A stretch of 7,124 nucleotides of DNA, taken from assembly GCA_028718065.1 (NCBI GenBank), contig JAQUMP010000170.1, positions 1 to 7,124 of the forward strand, in the 5' to 3' direction. Shown piece by piece: positions 1-6,050 of the stretch. The stretch comes from Chitinivibrionales bacterium (GTDB lineage Bacteria; Fibrobacterota; Chitinivibrionia; Chitinivibrionales; FEN-1185). The position numbers and the translations under genes are program-made. Within the stretch, counting starts at the first letter, position 1. Every line of letters begins with the position of its first letter. The notes under the pieces were generated by a model. That model worked only from the letters and a program-made list of their open reading frames with translations, had not been told where the DNA came from and ran no database searches.

Positions 1-108
1 CCATGTAAAGGTCCCGTTGATAAAGTCAAACTGGGCCGCCGAAGCGGTTCCGGCCAAAAAGAGACCGACCAGCGCCATCCCTGTAAAAAATTTTACACCG
101 TGGTTCAT
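1..108 (-). CDS. N-terminal fragment of a secreted protein (runs off left edge)
   Basis: An ATG at 108-106 on the minus strand opens a frame with no stop down to base 1, giving 36 codons. It begins MNHGVKFFTGMALVGL and continues into a small-residue stretch ending GTASAAQFDFINGTF. This is a typical Sec signal peptide: a basic start, a hydrophobic core, and an Ala-x-Ala cleavage site near residues 24-26. A good ribosome binding site, CAGGGAG (120-114), lies five bases before the ATG. Only about ten mature residues are visible, so the function cannot be assigned. The gene is divergent from the AraC-type regulator and shares its upstream region, which makes it a natural candidate target of that regulator. 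That last point is inference. Confidence 0.75.
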   Translation of the reverse strand, partial: MNHGVKFFTGMALVGLFLAGTASAAQFDFINGTFTW

Positions 109-274
109 AAAAACTCCCTGTTATAGAGGTCTGTTTCTTGATTCGGGGCATGCTTGCCCGCTTCCGGCAATAGCATCTTGATTACAAGCAAAATAAAGCA
201 TATTCCTCGTACATTCCTTGACTATTCCGGCAAAAATTAGCACGATTCCGGCGCAGGAGTATATATTAATCCCT
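109..274. promoter_or_regulatory. Divergent intergenic region between secreted-protein gene and araC-type gene
   Basis: This region should hold the promoters of both divergent genes. It contains a small inverted repeat GGGCA-TGCT-TGCCC (146-159), a short palindrome CTTG-ATTA-CAAG (177-188), and three copies of TTCCGGC starting at 162, 225 and 246. The offsets of 63 and 21 bp are both multiples of two helical turns. A weak plus-strand promoter candidate is TTGATT (178-183), a 17-bp spacer and TATTCC (201-206); it matches the sigma-70 hexamers poorly. No convincing minus-strand promoter was found. Confidence 0.45.
202..252 (+). promoter_or_regulatory. Helically phased ATTCC direct repeats, candidate AraC-type operator
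   Basis: ATTCC occurs at 202-206, 213-217, 224-228 and 245-249. The spacings of 11, 11 and 21 bp put all copies on about the same face of the DNA. The last two copies extend to ATTCCGGC (224-231 and 245-252). AraC-family proteins classically bind direct half-sites about 21 bp apart (araI1/araI2), so this array is a plausible autoregulatory operator. The array overlaps the TTG at 218, which argues that this TTG lies in the promoter region and is not the start codon. Binding is inferred from spacing only. Confidence 0.4.
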
Positions 275-1141
275 ATGGTGAAGGATTATATCGAAAAAAT
301 CGAAAAAAATCTTGACCATGATTTCGGCCTCATGGTAAACCGGCAATTGCGGCAGGCGCCCGTTGGCCTTCATTCGCACGGATTTTCGGAACTCGTTGTT
401 ATTCTGAGCGGCAAAGGAATCCATTATAGCAAAACCGACGCTTATGAAATCATGACGGGCGACTGTTTTATGGTCGAGGGGGAACACGGCTACCGGGAAA
501 GTATCGAATTAAATCTTGTCAATATTCTCTTTAAGCCCAACCGGCTGCCCCTGCCCTGGAACGAGGCGCGCAAGCTGCCGGGTTATCATGCTTTTTTCAC
601 CCTGGAACCCAAATACCGCAAGCTCCATGATTTCCGCAGCCGTTTGCGGTTTTCACCGGCCGAGCTTTCTATTGTTTCCCGGCTCATCGACGATATGGAA
701 CGCGAACTCATGCATCGGCATCCGGGCTTTGAATTCATAGCTATGGCGCTCTTTGTGGAACTGTTGACGCTCATTGCCCGGACCTATACAAACAAGAAAG
801 GCAAAATATACCCAGGCCTGTTCGGATTATCGGAGGTCATCGGCCATTGCGAACGCCGGTATGCCGAAAGAATCCGCATGGCCGATCTTACGAAAATCGC
901 GTGCATGTCGGAGAGTCGTCTGCTCCGGGCTTTCAAGAACGCCACGGGCTTTTCTCCCATCGATTACCTTATCCGGCTGCGTATCCGCCATGCCTGCGCA
1001 TATTTACACCAGGGGAATCTTACCATCAGCGAAATCGCTTATCGCGTGGGATTTAATGACAGCAATTATTTTTCGAGGCAGTTTAAGCGCGCTATGGGGC
1101 TTGCCCCGCGGGAATACCGGCGCAAAAACCCGCTCTTTTAA
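275..1141 (+). CDS. AraC/XylS-family transcriptional regulator with N-terminal cupin-type sensor
   Basis: This is a DNA-binding regulator of 288 residues from the ATG at 275; a TTG at 218 would give 307. The N-terminal part has a cupin-like sensing motif, HSHGFSELVVILSGKGIHY, at about residues 33-51, followed by a GDCFMV strand. This resembles RhaS/RhaR-like regulators whose sensor domain binds a sugar or other small ligand. The C-terminal hundred residues hold two helix-turn-helix units: DLTKIACMSESRLLRAFK, then the hallmark ISEIAYRVGFNDSNYFSRQF and a KRAMGLAPREYR end typical of AraC/XylS. The start is uncertain. ATG 275 has an AGGAG (255-259), but 15 bases away, and TTG 218 has no ribosome binding site and sits inside an operator-like repeat. 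The gene is convergent with the minus-strand glycoside hydrolase cluster and divergent from a secreted-protein gene. Control of one or both is likely, but the ligand is unknown. Confidence 0.9.
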   Translation: MVKDYIEKIEKNLDHDFGLMVNRQLRQAPVGLHSHGFSELVVILSGKGIHYSKTDAYEIMTGDCFMVEGEHGYRESIELNLVNILFKPNRLPLPWNEARKLPGYHAFFTLEPKYRKLHDFRSRLRFSPAELSIVSRLIDDMERELMHRHPGFEFIAMALFVELLTLIARTYTNKKGKIYPGLFGLSEVIGHCERRYAERIRMADLTKIACMSESRLLRAFKNATGFSPIDYLIRLRIRHACAYLHQGNLTISEIAYRVGFNDSNYFSRQFKRAMGLAPREYRRKNPLF

Positions 1142-1189
1142 TGCGCGGCATTATCGATTCCCGGCGCAAAAGGAGCGTTGATTATGGCC

Positions 1190-1545
1190 TTAGTAAATCT
1201 TCCCGGTAAATTTCCCTTTTATTGTTCCAGCGTCCGTTTTATAGGTATAGATTAAAATCCCGTTTGTCTTGATTGCGGGAACATCATAGCGGTTTCCGGC
1301 GAGGACGTTAAACCGGGCCACGGTCCTTCCGTCGAGCCTGCCGGCCAGTTTTTTGAGAGTGCGATCGGCGTATTGTAGAGCCAACCGCCAATGGATAAAA
1401 CGTCTCCGCCCCCGGCCACATAAACCCTCGGAATACTGTCGATCACGGCCGCAAAAACATTTGCCGGACAATGCAGGCCAACCAAACCCAACAAGCCTGA
1501 TAATTGACATACTGCGAGAACGGCGATGGACGTTTTATTAAGCAT
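1190..1545 (-). pseudogene. Short secreted tail-domain protein, reading frame split by a -1 shift
   Basis: The gene starts at ATG 1545 with AAAAGGG seven bases upstream, 32 bases after the glycoside hydrolase stop. Frame 0 encodes a signal peptide (MLNKTSIAVLAVCQLSGLLG and a hydrophobic stretch ending ANVFAA), then about 30 residues (VYVAGGGDVLSIGGW), and then loses sense, ending at 1252. From 1348 the -1 frame encodes a sorting-tail-like C-terminus (GRTVARFNVLAGNRYDVP, then NGILIYTYKTDAG and GKFTGKIY) to the TAA at 1192-1190. The joined product would be 118 residues with no room for a catalytic domain. The shift falls exactly at A AAA AAC (1354-1348). One extra A in this six-A tract, programmed -1 frameshifting or transcript slippage would each restore the frame, as would correction of an assembly error. 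Alternatively it is the decaying remnant of a larger secreted enzyme. The evidence for one gene is the complementary content of the two frames. Confidence 0.6.
1348..1354 (-). other. A AAA AAC slippery heptamer at the frame junction
   Basis: In the 0 frame, counting from ATG 1545, the codons are TCA AAA AAC, giving the X XXY YYZ form A AAA AAC. A tandem -1 slip leads directly into CTG GCC GGC, the frame that encodes the conserved-looking tail. The downstream sequence is GC-rich with possible GGCC/CCGG pairings, but I could not establish a stable stimulatory structure. In E. coli, A AAA AAG is a stronger slippery site than A AAA AAC. Confidence 0.45.
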
Positions 1546-1577
1546 AATGAGACCCTTTTTTTTAATGTTTTATCGGT

Positions 1578-3203
1578 CTATTTCATCACGGCCACCTGCT
1601 CTTTCTTTACAAAATCTCCCGCCTTAAATTCCTGGATATAAATGTTCCGGACCAGAGATGCAACCGGCATTTTTAAGGTGTAATGTCCGGGCTGCTGGTA
1701 ATTATTTACAAAAGAAAATACGGTTCTCCCTGATAAATCATAATATTTTACGCTCACGAAACAGGATTTTGGCAGGGTATAATAAACGGCGTTCGCGGTT
1801 GCGTTGAAACGGAATGCTTTATTCTCCGGGTCTGCCGGCAAAACCGGCGTCGTACGTGCGGTAAGCGGAACGAGAACGTAAAATGTCTTTACCGAAAAGG
1901 AACTATTGCTCGCGTCGGCAATCGTCGCCGTCAGGGTCGTGTTTCCGCCGCCGTAGGACAGGTTGACCTGGTTTCCATATACATCGACCCGTTTTGCCGT
2001 TTTTGAAGCGTTCACCGTTCCACTGGGGAATGTCAAGGTTATGGCCGTGGCGCTTCCCCCGGCCACATGTACTGCGATCACGGCATTGCTGTCCACCGTG
2101 AAACCTTCTATTGCCGACTCATCGCCATTTGTGCCTGTCAAGGTTGGCTTGAGGGACAAGCTATTGGTAAAATCGGTAAATATCTTGACACTACTTCCTT
2201 TCAGAAGAGCATTGAGGGCTTTGAGCGATCGTCCGTGCACGGTAATTCCATTTTCATCCGTTAGCCCTGAACCGGGCCAATAACCACCGCTCGAAGGATG
2301 GTTCCAGGGAAACCAGAACATCTTGAACTGGTCGGGGACCGCCCAGTTGCTTACCGACCAGTAGAATATTCTTGGATAAAGATCCGGCAGGAAATAAGCG
2401 GAGGCATCCAAGGGGCCGATTTCGGTTTGCCAGACGCACGGACTTACGACCCCCGCGGCCTTGGCTGCCTTATATACATAATCCAATTCATTGGTCGCAA
2501 AATAATGAAAATCGAGTACGTCGGTCACCTTCCAGGCATTATAAGGCTCTGCCGCATATTTGTTGAGTAATGCGACGTAATCCGTTACATAGGTTCCGTA
2601 GGCGTTAGGCCAACCTCCCCAAACTACTTTGCATCCGGGATATTTATGGATAACGGCCGCAGCCGGCAGATGCAGATTCAACATGTATTCATCAATGGTG
2701 CCCGTAAAAAAGCCGCCGCTGATATTGCTCGCTTCATTCCAAATTTGAAAATATCTCACATTGTAGGGCGGTTTCGATAAGTTCGCCACCACCGTGTCCA
2801 CATACGCTTGCCAGTCCGGGACACATTCCGGTTTAATGGCGCTCTTGTCGCCTCCGTCTTTGGTAGCCCATGAAACGGAATAACCTAAACAGGCCAGTTG
2901 GTTGACGCCGCCATTTTTAAGATTTAGAACTTTATTCTGCCAATCGGCTATGATCGCATGATTGAACTGGCCCCTAACCGGTTCAATTTCCTTCCACTCA
3001 GGACCATCCCAGTCCCATCCGACAGGCAAGATCGAAGTATCCGCGTCCCAGCCCTGGACCGTGCCGCTGAAGTTGCGGAAATCCGTCATGCCCGCGGCCC
3101 GTATCAGGAAAATCTGGGCTAATGCAATAGTCAACATTATCGACAACCGGCATTTACCCAGCAAACAACGACCAAACTTCGTCCGAACGATACTTTGTTT
3201 CAT
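1578..3203 (-). CDS. Secreted clan GH-A glycoside hydrolase, GH39-like, with C-terminal sorting-tail-like domain
   Basis: This is a predicted extracellular enzyme of 541 residues that hydrolyses glycosidic bonds. A signal peptide (hydrophobic core LSIMLTIALAQIFLI, likely cleavage after RAAG near residue 39) precedes a (beta/alpha)8-type domain. Early landmarks are PVGWDWDGPEWKEIEPVRGQF. The acid/base motif YFQIWNEAS has Asn156-Glu157, and VWQTEIG carries the candidate nucleophile Glu261. The spacing of about 104 residues and the Asn-Glu pair fit clan GH-A, and the sequence style resembles GH39; related clan-A families cannot be excluded. A beta-rich region (about 325-450) follows, as is usual after the barrel. 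The last 80 residues (VKYYDLSGRTVFSF, then PGHYTLKMP) resemble type IX-style sorting or anchoring tails. The start is ATG 3203, because AGGTGG lies five bases upstream; an in-frame TTG at 3254 lacks a ribosome binding site. It sits 67 bases after the lipoprotein gene, probably in the same operon. The substrate is unknown; xylosidase-like activity is only a family-based guess. Confidence 0.75.
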   Translation of the reverse strand: MKQSIVRTKFGRCLLGKCRLSIMLTIALAQIFLIRAAGMTDFRNFSGTVQGWDADTSILPVGWDWDGPEWKEIEPVRGQFNHAIIADWQNKVLNLKNGGVNQLACLGYSVSWATKDGGDKSAIKPECVPDWQAYVDTVVANLSKPPYNVRYFQIWNEASNISGGFFTGTIDEYMLNLHLPAAAVIHKYPGCKVVWGGWPNAYGTYVTDYVALLNKYAAEPYNAWKVTDVLDFHYFATNELDYVYKAAKAAGVVSPCVWQTEIGPLDASAYFLPDLYPRIFYWSVSNWAVPDQFKMFWFPWNHPSSGGYWPGSGLTDENGITVHGRSLKALNALLKGSSVKIFTDFTNSLSLKPTLTGTNGDESAIEGFTVDSNAVIAVHVAGGSATAITLTFPSGTVNASKTAKRVDVYGNQVNLSYGGGNTTLTATIADASNSSFSVKTFYVLVPLTARTTPVLPADPENKAFRFNATANAVYYTLPKSCFVSVKYYDLSGRTVFSFVNNYQQPGHYTLKMPVASLVRNIYIQEFKAGDFVKKEQVAVMK

Positions 3204-3205
3204 AA

Positions 3206-3214
3206 CTCCCACCT
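3206..3214 (-). promoter_or_regulatory. Ribosome binding site fixing the glycoside hydrolase start
   Basis: AGGTGGGAG on the minus strand immediately precedes ATG 3203. The AGGTGG core has one mismatch to AGGAGG and lies five bases from the ATG. It selects this Met over the TTG 51 bases upstream. The predicted signal peptide also reads better from here. Confidence 0.7.
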
Positions 3215-3270
3215 GTCTTAAATGTTTAAAAACCGCTAATGATATGTTTGACAAATAATAAACTGCCCGG

Positions 3271-4971
3271 CTATTTAAAAACTACCAGCGCATCGTTTTG
3301 CTTCTGGTTCATGAAGCATAGCTTAAGCCAGTCCGCCGAGCGCACCGTGCGCGACATTCTGACCTCGTCGATACTGCCGGTAAAATAACGGTCCTGGCCC
3401 GAAGCTCCATCGATAAACCCAACGAACAAATGGTTAGCATTAGCCGACAAACCGGAACCGCCGGCCTGAGAAGCCGCTAATTGACCATCCACATATATAT
3501 TTTGGGATTGCTGATCATAGGTAACCGCCACATAATGCCAGGCGTTAAGACTAAGATTCAGGTTGCCGGTAGTAAGAATATCGGTGGAACTATCCTGCAT
3601 CACTTCCCACGATTGTATGTTTCCCCCCATTTCAAACTCCAGGGAATACGAATTAAGTTTATTGATGACAATTTCGTCGTTTAAATCAGGATTGCCGGAG
3701 GTTGAATCGGGGTATTGCGACGGGCTTATCCAGGCTTCGAGAGTTATATTTGTTTGTAAATTTACCGCCGCCGGATTTCCCAGATCAAAAAAATCATCAT
3801 TGCCGTCAAAGACGCAACCGCGGCCGATAATGCCATCGACGAGATTCGCGCTTGTCATCGCGCCGCGGGAGGTCCCGTTAACGGCGTTTGAAGTGGCGTC
3901 CTTGAGCGCGGCGGTCGAGTCGCCGCGGGAATCGAGCGGCGGATTGTTCATGTGCCATACGCCCGCGAATCCGCCGGTGGTATCGAACACCGCCGCTCCA
4001 TTTGATTGCGACAGGGTTGCTGAGCCTGTCGAAGCGCCCCAGTACATAAGGAGAAAGTGCGTGTTGTCGTTGCCGTAGACCGTATCGACCTTGACCCAGA
4101 TCGCGGCCTGCGCGTTCGCCGAATCCCACTGCTCGATTTCATACGGAAGCGGAGAACCATCTGGTTTTATAAAGCGGATATCCGCGCCGCCGCCGACCGC
4201 CTGGCTGAAGTTGAAATTGCCGGCCGTCAAGCGGACAAGCATGGGGAAATCCGCGACCGGGCCAACGACATTCGCACCAGTCGCCGTGGTATTCAGGTAG
4301 AGTCGTTTGGAAAAACGCCATCCGCTGAGGAGCGTGACGTCCGTACGTTCGCCCGGACCGACGAAGATCCCGGCAGCCGCCGCGACCGCCGTATCGTTTG
4401 CCGTGACCACGCGCACCGTAAAGGTCCCTGCCGGTAAATCGGAAAAAGTAAATCGTCCCGAAGAATCGACTGCCGCAAGCCGTGCAAGCCCAACTACCTG
4501 CGCGTAAAGCCGCTGCCCTGCGCGGCCCGCGGTATCAAGAGCCCCTGCGATTGTCCCATAGGCGCGCAGCGTACCGACACCGAGGTTGATTGAGGCGCCT
4601 ACGTCAATCGAAAATGCAAAGAGCGCCGCGCCGCCCCGCTCCGAGTTCGCCGAAGGGTCGTTGACTTCGAGGCAATAGCTTCCCGGATCGATACCGGCGA
4701 TCTTAAACCGCCCATTGCTGTCGGTCAACGCATCCGCGCCGACCAGCGCCGCTTTTTTTGCCAGGGCGGGTAGCGGCGAGACCCAGTCGCCGCGGCGCAG
4801 GCGCACCCTGGCCCCGGCCGCCGGTGAACCGTCGGGCAAAAGCGCAACAGCGGTAACGCCCGTAGTGGTTTCGGTGCCGGATCCGCCATTGGCGGTTGGC
4901 CCCGGAGAAGCGCAATACACAAATACCAGCGTCGATAAACTTGTAAAAAATGATCTGATTATATTTTTCAT
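3271..4971 (-). CDS. Surface lipoprotein with carboxypeptidase-regulatory-like, DUF2341 and LamG domains
   Basis: This 566-residue exported protein is probably involved in binding glycans or other surface polymers; no catalytic motif is visible. The N-terminus is a signal sequence ending LVFVYC with Cys20. It is followed by a Gly/Ser/Thr-rich linker (NGGSGTETTTG), as in lipoproteins, although Tyr at -1 makes the lipobox non-canonical. About 39-105 and 135-215 look like two carboxypeptidase-regulatory-like beta-sandwich repeats (DSNGRFKIAGIDPGSYCLEV; DSSGRFTFSDLPAGTFTVRV). About 217-312 is a DUF2341 domain (GWRFSKRLYLN, DFPMLVRLT, ADIRFIKPDGSPLPYEIEQW, LMYWG). About 335-550 is a concanavalin-type LamG domain (GVWHMN, FDGNDDFFDLGN, LEAWISPS, WHYVAVTYD, IYVDGQ, GSIDEVRMSRTVRSADW). 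The start overlaps the upstream stop as ATGA, with a GGGGGG ribosome binding site nine bases away, so the two genes are probably translationally coupled. Confidence 0.85.
   Translation of the reverse strand: MKNIIRSFFTSLSTLVFVYCASPGPTANGGSGTETTTGVTAVALLPDGSPAAGARVRLRRGDWVSPLPALAKKAALVGADALTDSNGRFKIAGIDPGSYCLEVNDPSANSERGGAALFAFSIDVGASINLGVGTLRAYGTIAGALDTAGRAGQRLYAQVVGLARLAAVDSSGRFTFSDLPAGTFTVRVVTANDTAVAAAAGIFVGPGERTDVTLLSGWRFSKRLYLNTTATGANVVGPVADFPMLVRLTAGNFNFSQAVGGGADIRFIKPDGSPLPYEIEQWDSANAQAAIWVKVDTVYGNDNTHFLLMYWGASTGSATLSQSNGAAVFDTTGGFAGVWHMNNPPLDSRGDSTAALKDATSNAVNGTSRGAMTSANLVDGIIGRGCVFDGNDDFFDLGNPAAVNLQTNITLEAWISPSQYPDSTSGNPDLNDEIVINKLNSYSLEFEMGGNIQSWEVMQDSSTDILTTGNLNLSLNAWHYVAVTYDQQSQNIYVDGQLAASQAGGSGLSANANHLFVGFIDGASGQDRYFTGSIDEVRMSRTVRSADWLKLCFMNQKQNDALVVFK
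4010..4035. repeat. REP-like palindromic element inside the lipoprotein gene
   Basis: GACAGG (4010-4015) and CCTGTC (4025-4030) form a perfect six-base inverted repeat with a nine-base loop. It overlaps TGCTGAGCCTGTCGAAGC (4018-4035). From memory, that core is of the type seen in dispersed short palindromic repeats of many bacterial genomes. On the coding strand it encodes part of the WGASTGSATLSQ linker between the DUF2341 and LamG domains. With no second copy in the window, the repeat call rests on resemblance. Confidence 0.35.
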
Positions 4972-5801
4972 TCTTTGTTTCCCCCCTTTTCAAAACGGGT
5001 CAGGGGAAATATCTGAAAATTGATCTGGAAAACGCCATCGGGAGTTTCATCGAGCCGCGCCATTTCAAGCAGTTCCGTCCGGACCTCCTGCAGGCGTTCT
5101 TTCATGGCTTTAAAACAACGCCAAGACACGCTTACGGTCACGGTCGATGTTTCCCGTTGCTTTTTTGGAATTCTGTCAATTGATTCATCCGCAAGCCTGA
5201 TTGCCTCTTTCTGGTAATTTTCAATGGCAATGGCGTTCCATGATTCTCCGGTTGTTACAAATAAATCGGTGAGCTCATATAGGCCGTCTTCACGTTTTTT
5301 TATCAGGGAAAGCTTCTCTAAAAGCTCAATTGCTTTTCGCGCCTCGATAATGCTTATCGGCGGATTGAGCTTTGCGGCCAATTCCCGGTAATCGCCGGAA
5401 AACCGGTAATAGTTGAGCAGTTCCCGAACGGCAATGTAGAACCATTTGTTGAAATATTCGTATTTTGATGCGTCAAGGGTATGGGTGCGGGGCCCGCGGA
5501 GCTCGATCAGGTTTTCAAAAAAGCGTTTGCTTTTGTCCTGTTGTTTTGCCCTGTTGAACCGTACCAGCGCCCTAAAATATTCGCCTTCCTTTATAGTAAG
5601 CTTAAGGAACCGGCAGAGCGGTTCAATTGACTTTTCGGAAATATGCAACTGCTTTTGAAGGACCTTAACGTAAAAACTTGCGTCAAGACCGGTCTTTGCC
5701 GAAATGTAGCGATAAGAGAAAAACGGAAACTGCTGCTTGTTGCTCTCATAATGGTCACGGAGATAATCGCGGTATTCCAGATATTCAAAAAGCGGCTTCA
5801 T
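4968..5801 (-). CDS. TIGR02147-family protein (DUF4423-like), putative DNA-binding regulator
   Basis: This 277-residue cytoplasmic protein has the usual length of the TIGR02147 family, known as a large paralogous group in Fibrobacter and also found in Bdellovibrio-like bacteria. Signature stretches are visible in order: FEYLEYRDYLRDHYES (5-20), PFFSYRYISAKTG (26-38), an HTH-like segment with ISEKSIEPLCRFL (54-66), EGEYFRALVRFNRAK (72-86), a winged-helix-like region (about 138-185, PPISIIEARKAIELLEKLSLI) and the C-terminal STVTVSVSW, then VFQINFQIFPLTRF. The role is unproven. The helix-turn-helix and winged-helix character suggests transcriptional control, plausibly of its own operon. The gene is first in the putative four-gene unit and overlaps the lipoprotein start by four bases (ATGA). 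The start ATG 5801 lacks a clear Shine-Dalgarno; the sequence just upstream is AT-rich, with GAGG 14 bases away. Confidence 0.88.
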   Translation of the reverse strand: MKPLFEYLEYRDYLRDHYESNKQQFPFFSYRYISAKTGLDASFYVKVLQKQLHISEKSIEPLCRFLKLTIKEGEYFRALVRFNRAKQQDKSKRFFENLIELRGPRTHTLDASKYEYFNKWFYIAVRELLNYYRFSGDYRELAAKLNPPISIIEARKAIELLEKLSLIKKREDGLYELTDLFVTTGESWNAIAIENYQKEAIRLADESIDRIPKKQRETSTVTVSVSWRCFKAMKERLQEVRTELLEMARLDETPDGVFQINFQIFPLTRFEKGGNKE

Positions 5802-5908
5802 TATATATGTTCGCGCCTCGGGGTATAGAGCGCCGGATTCCCTTTAAAGTACAAAATAAGTAATTTTTGGAGAAAACCAATATCATTGCTTTTGTTTTAT
5901 CAATAATC

Positions 5909-5927
5909 GTGGATTTATTTTATCCAC
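5909..5927. repeat. Inverted repeat GTGGAT-N7-ATCCAC overlapping a DnaA-like box
   Basis: GTGGAT (5909-5914) and ATCCAC (5922-5927) are a perfect six-base inverted repeat around TTATTTT. If transcription starts near 5954, this hairpin lies in the 5' untranslated leader of the TIGR02147 operon, about 110 bases before the ATG. It could act as an operator or an mRNA hairpin. It is not followed by a T-run on the minus strand, so it is not an intrinsic terminator. Confidence 0.4.
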
Positions 5928-5928
5928 A
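5920..5928 (+). promoter_or_regulatory. Perfect DnaA box TTATCCACA
   Basis: TTATCCACA is identical to the canonical high-affinity DnaA box. It lies in the AT-rich island and is oriented on the plus strand, like the second box at 6051. One nonamer alone could occur by chance; the pairing with a second box and an AT-rich stretch makes it worth noting. Confidence 0.4.
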
Positions 5929-5938
5929 CATTATTTTA

Positions 5939-5955
5939 ATTAAATTTTATTTAAT
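5939..5955. repeat. Perfect 17-bp palindrome ATTAAAT-TTT-ATTTAAT
   Basis: Seven-base arms surround a three-base centre, immediately downstream of the predicted -10 hexamer (5966-5961) and covering the expected transcription start. The position suits a repressor operator. The local base composition is extremely AT-rich, so chance palindromes are easier here than elsewhere. Confidence 0.35.
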
Positions 5956-5960
5956 ATGTT

Positions 5961-5989
5961 ATAATAGTTTGATATTTATTATGTTACAA
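5961..5989 (-). promoter_or_regulatory. Candidate sigma-70-type promoter for the TIGR02147 operon
   Basis: On the minus strand, TTGTAA (5989-5984) is followed by a 17-bp spacer and TATTAT (5966-5961). That is 4/6 and 5/6 matches to the sigma-70 hexamers at ideal spacing. Transcription would begin near 5954, leaving a leader of about 150 bases before ATG 5801. AT-rich DNA produces such matches readily, so confidence is modest. Confidence 0.35.
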
Positions 5990-6050
5990 CTATTATTGTT
6001 TATAATATTTCAATATTTTAGAGCAATTATTAGCCTAAAATACCATTAAT

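Noticed and set aside
218..246. TTGACT at 218 as the -35 box of the AraC-type gene
   Set aside because: The hexamer 17 bases downstream is CACGAT, a poor -10. The motif is better explained as part of the phased repeat array.
774..1181. Plus-strand 135-codon frame overlapping the AraC-type gene
   Set aside because: It is out of frame with the clear helix-turn-helix coding sequence and shows no domain features of its own.
1142..1189. TGCGC/GCGCA pairing between the convergent genes as a bidirectional terminator
   Set aside because: The stem is five bases around a 17-base loop, with no T-run on either strand.
3204..3254. Extension of the glycoside hydrolase to a TTG at 3254
   Set aside because: There is no ribosome binding site before the TTG, whereas ATG 3203 has AGGTGG at five bases and starts a proper signal peptide.
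5867..6049. Plus-strand 60-codon frame that looks like a small membrane protein
   Set aside because: It starts at a TTG without a ribosome binding site and its hydrophobicity is the expected result of translating AT-rich DNA (Ile, Leu, Phe, Tyr). No membrane-protein-like design is needed to explain it.
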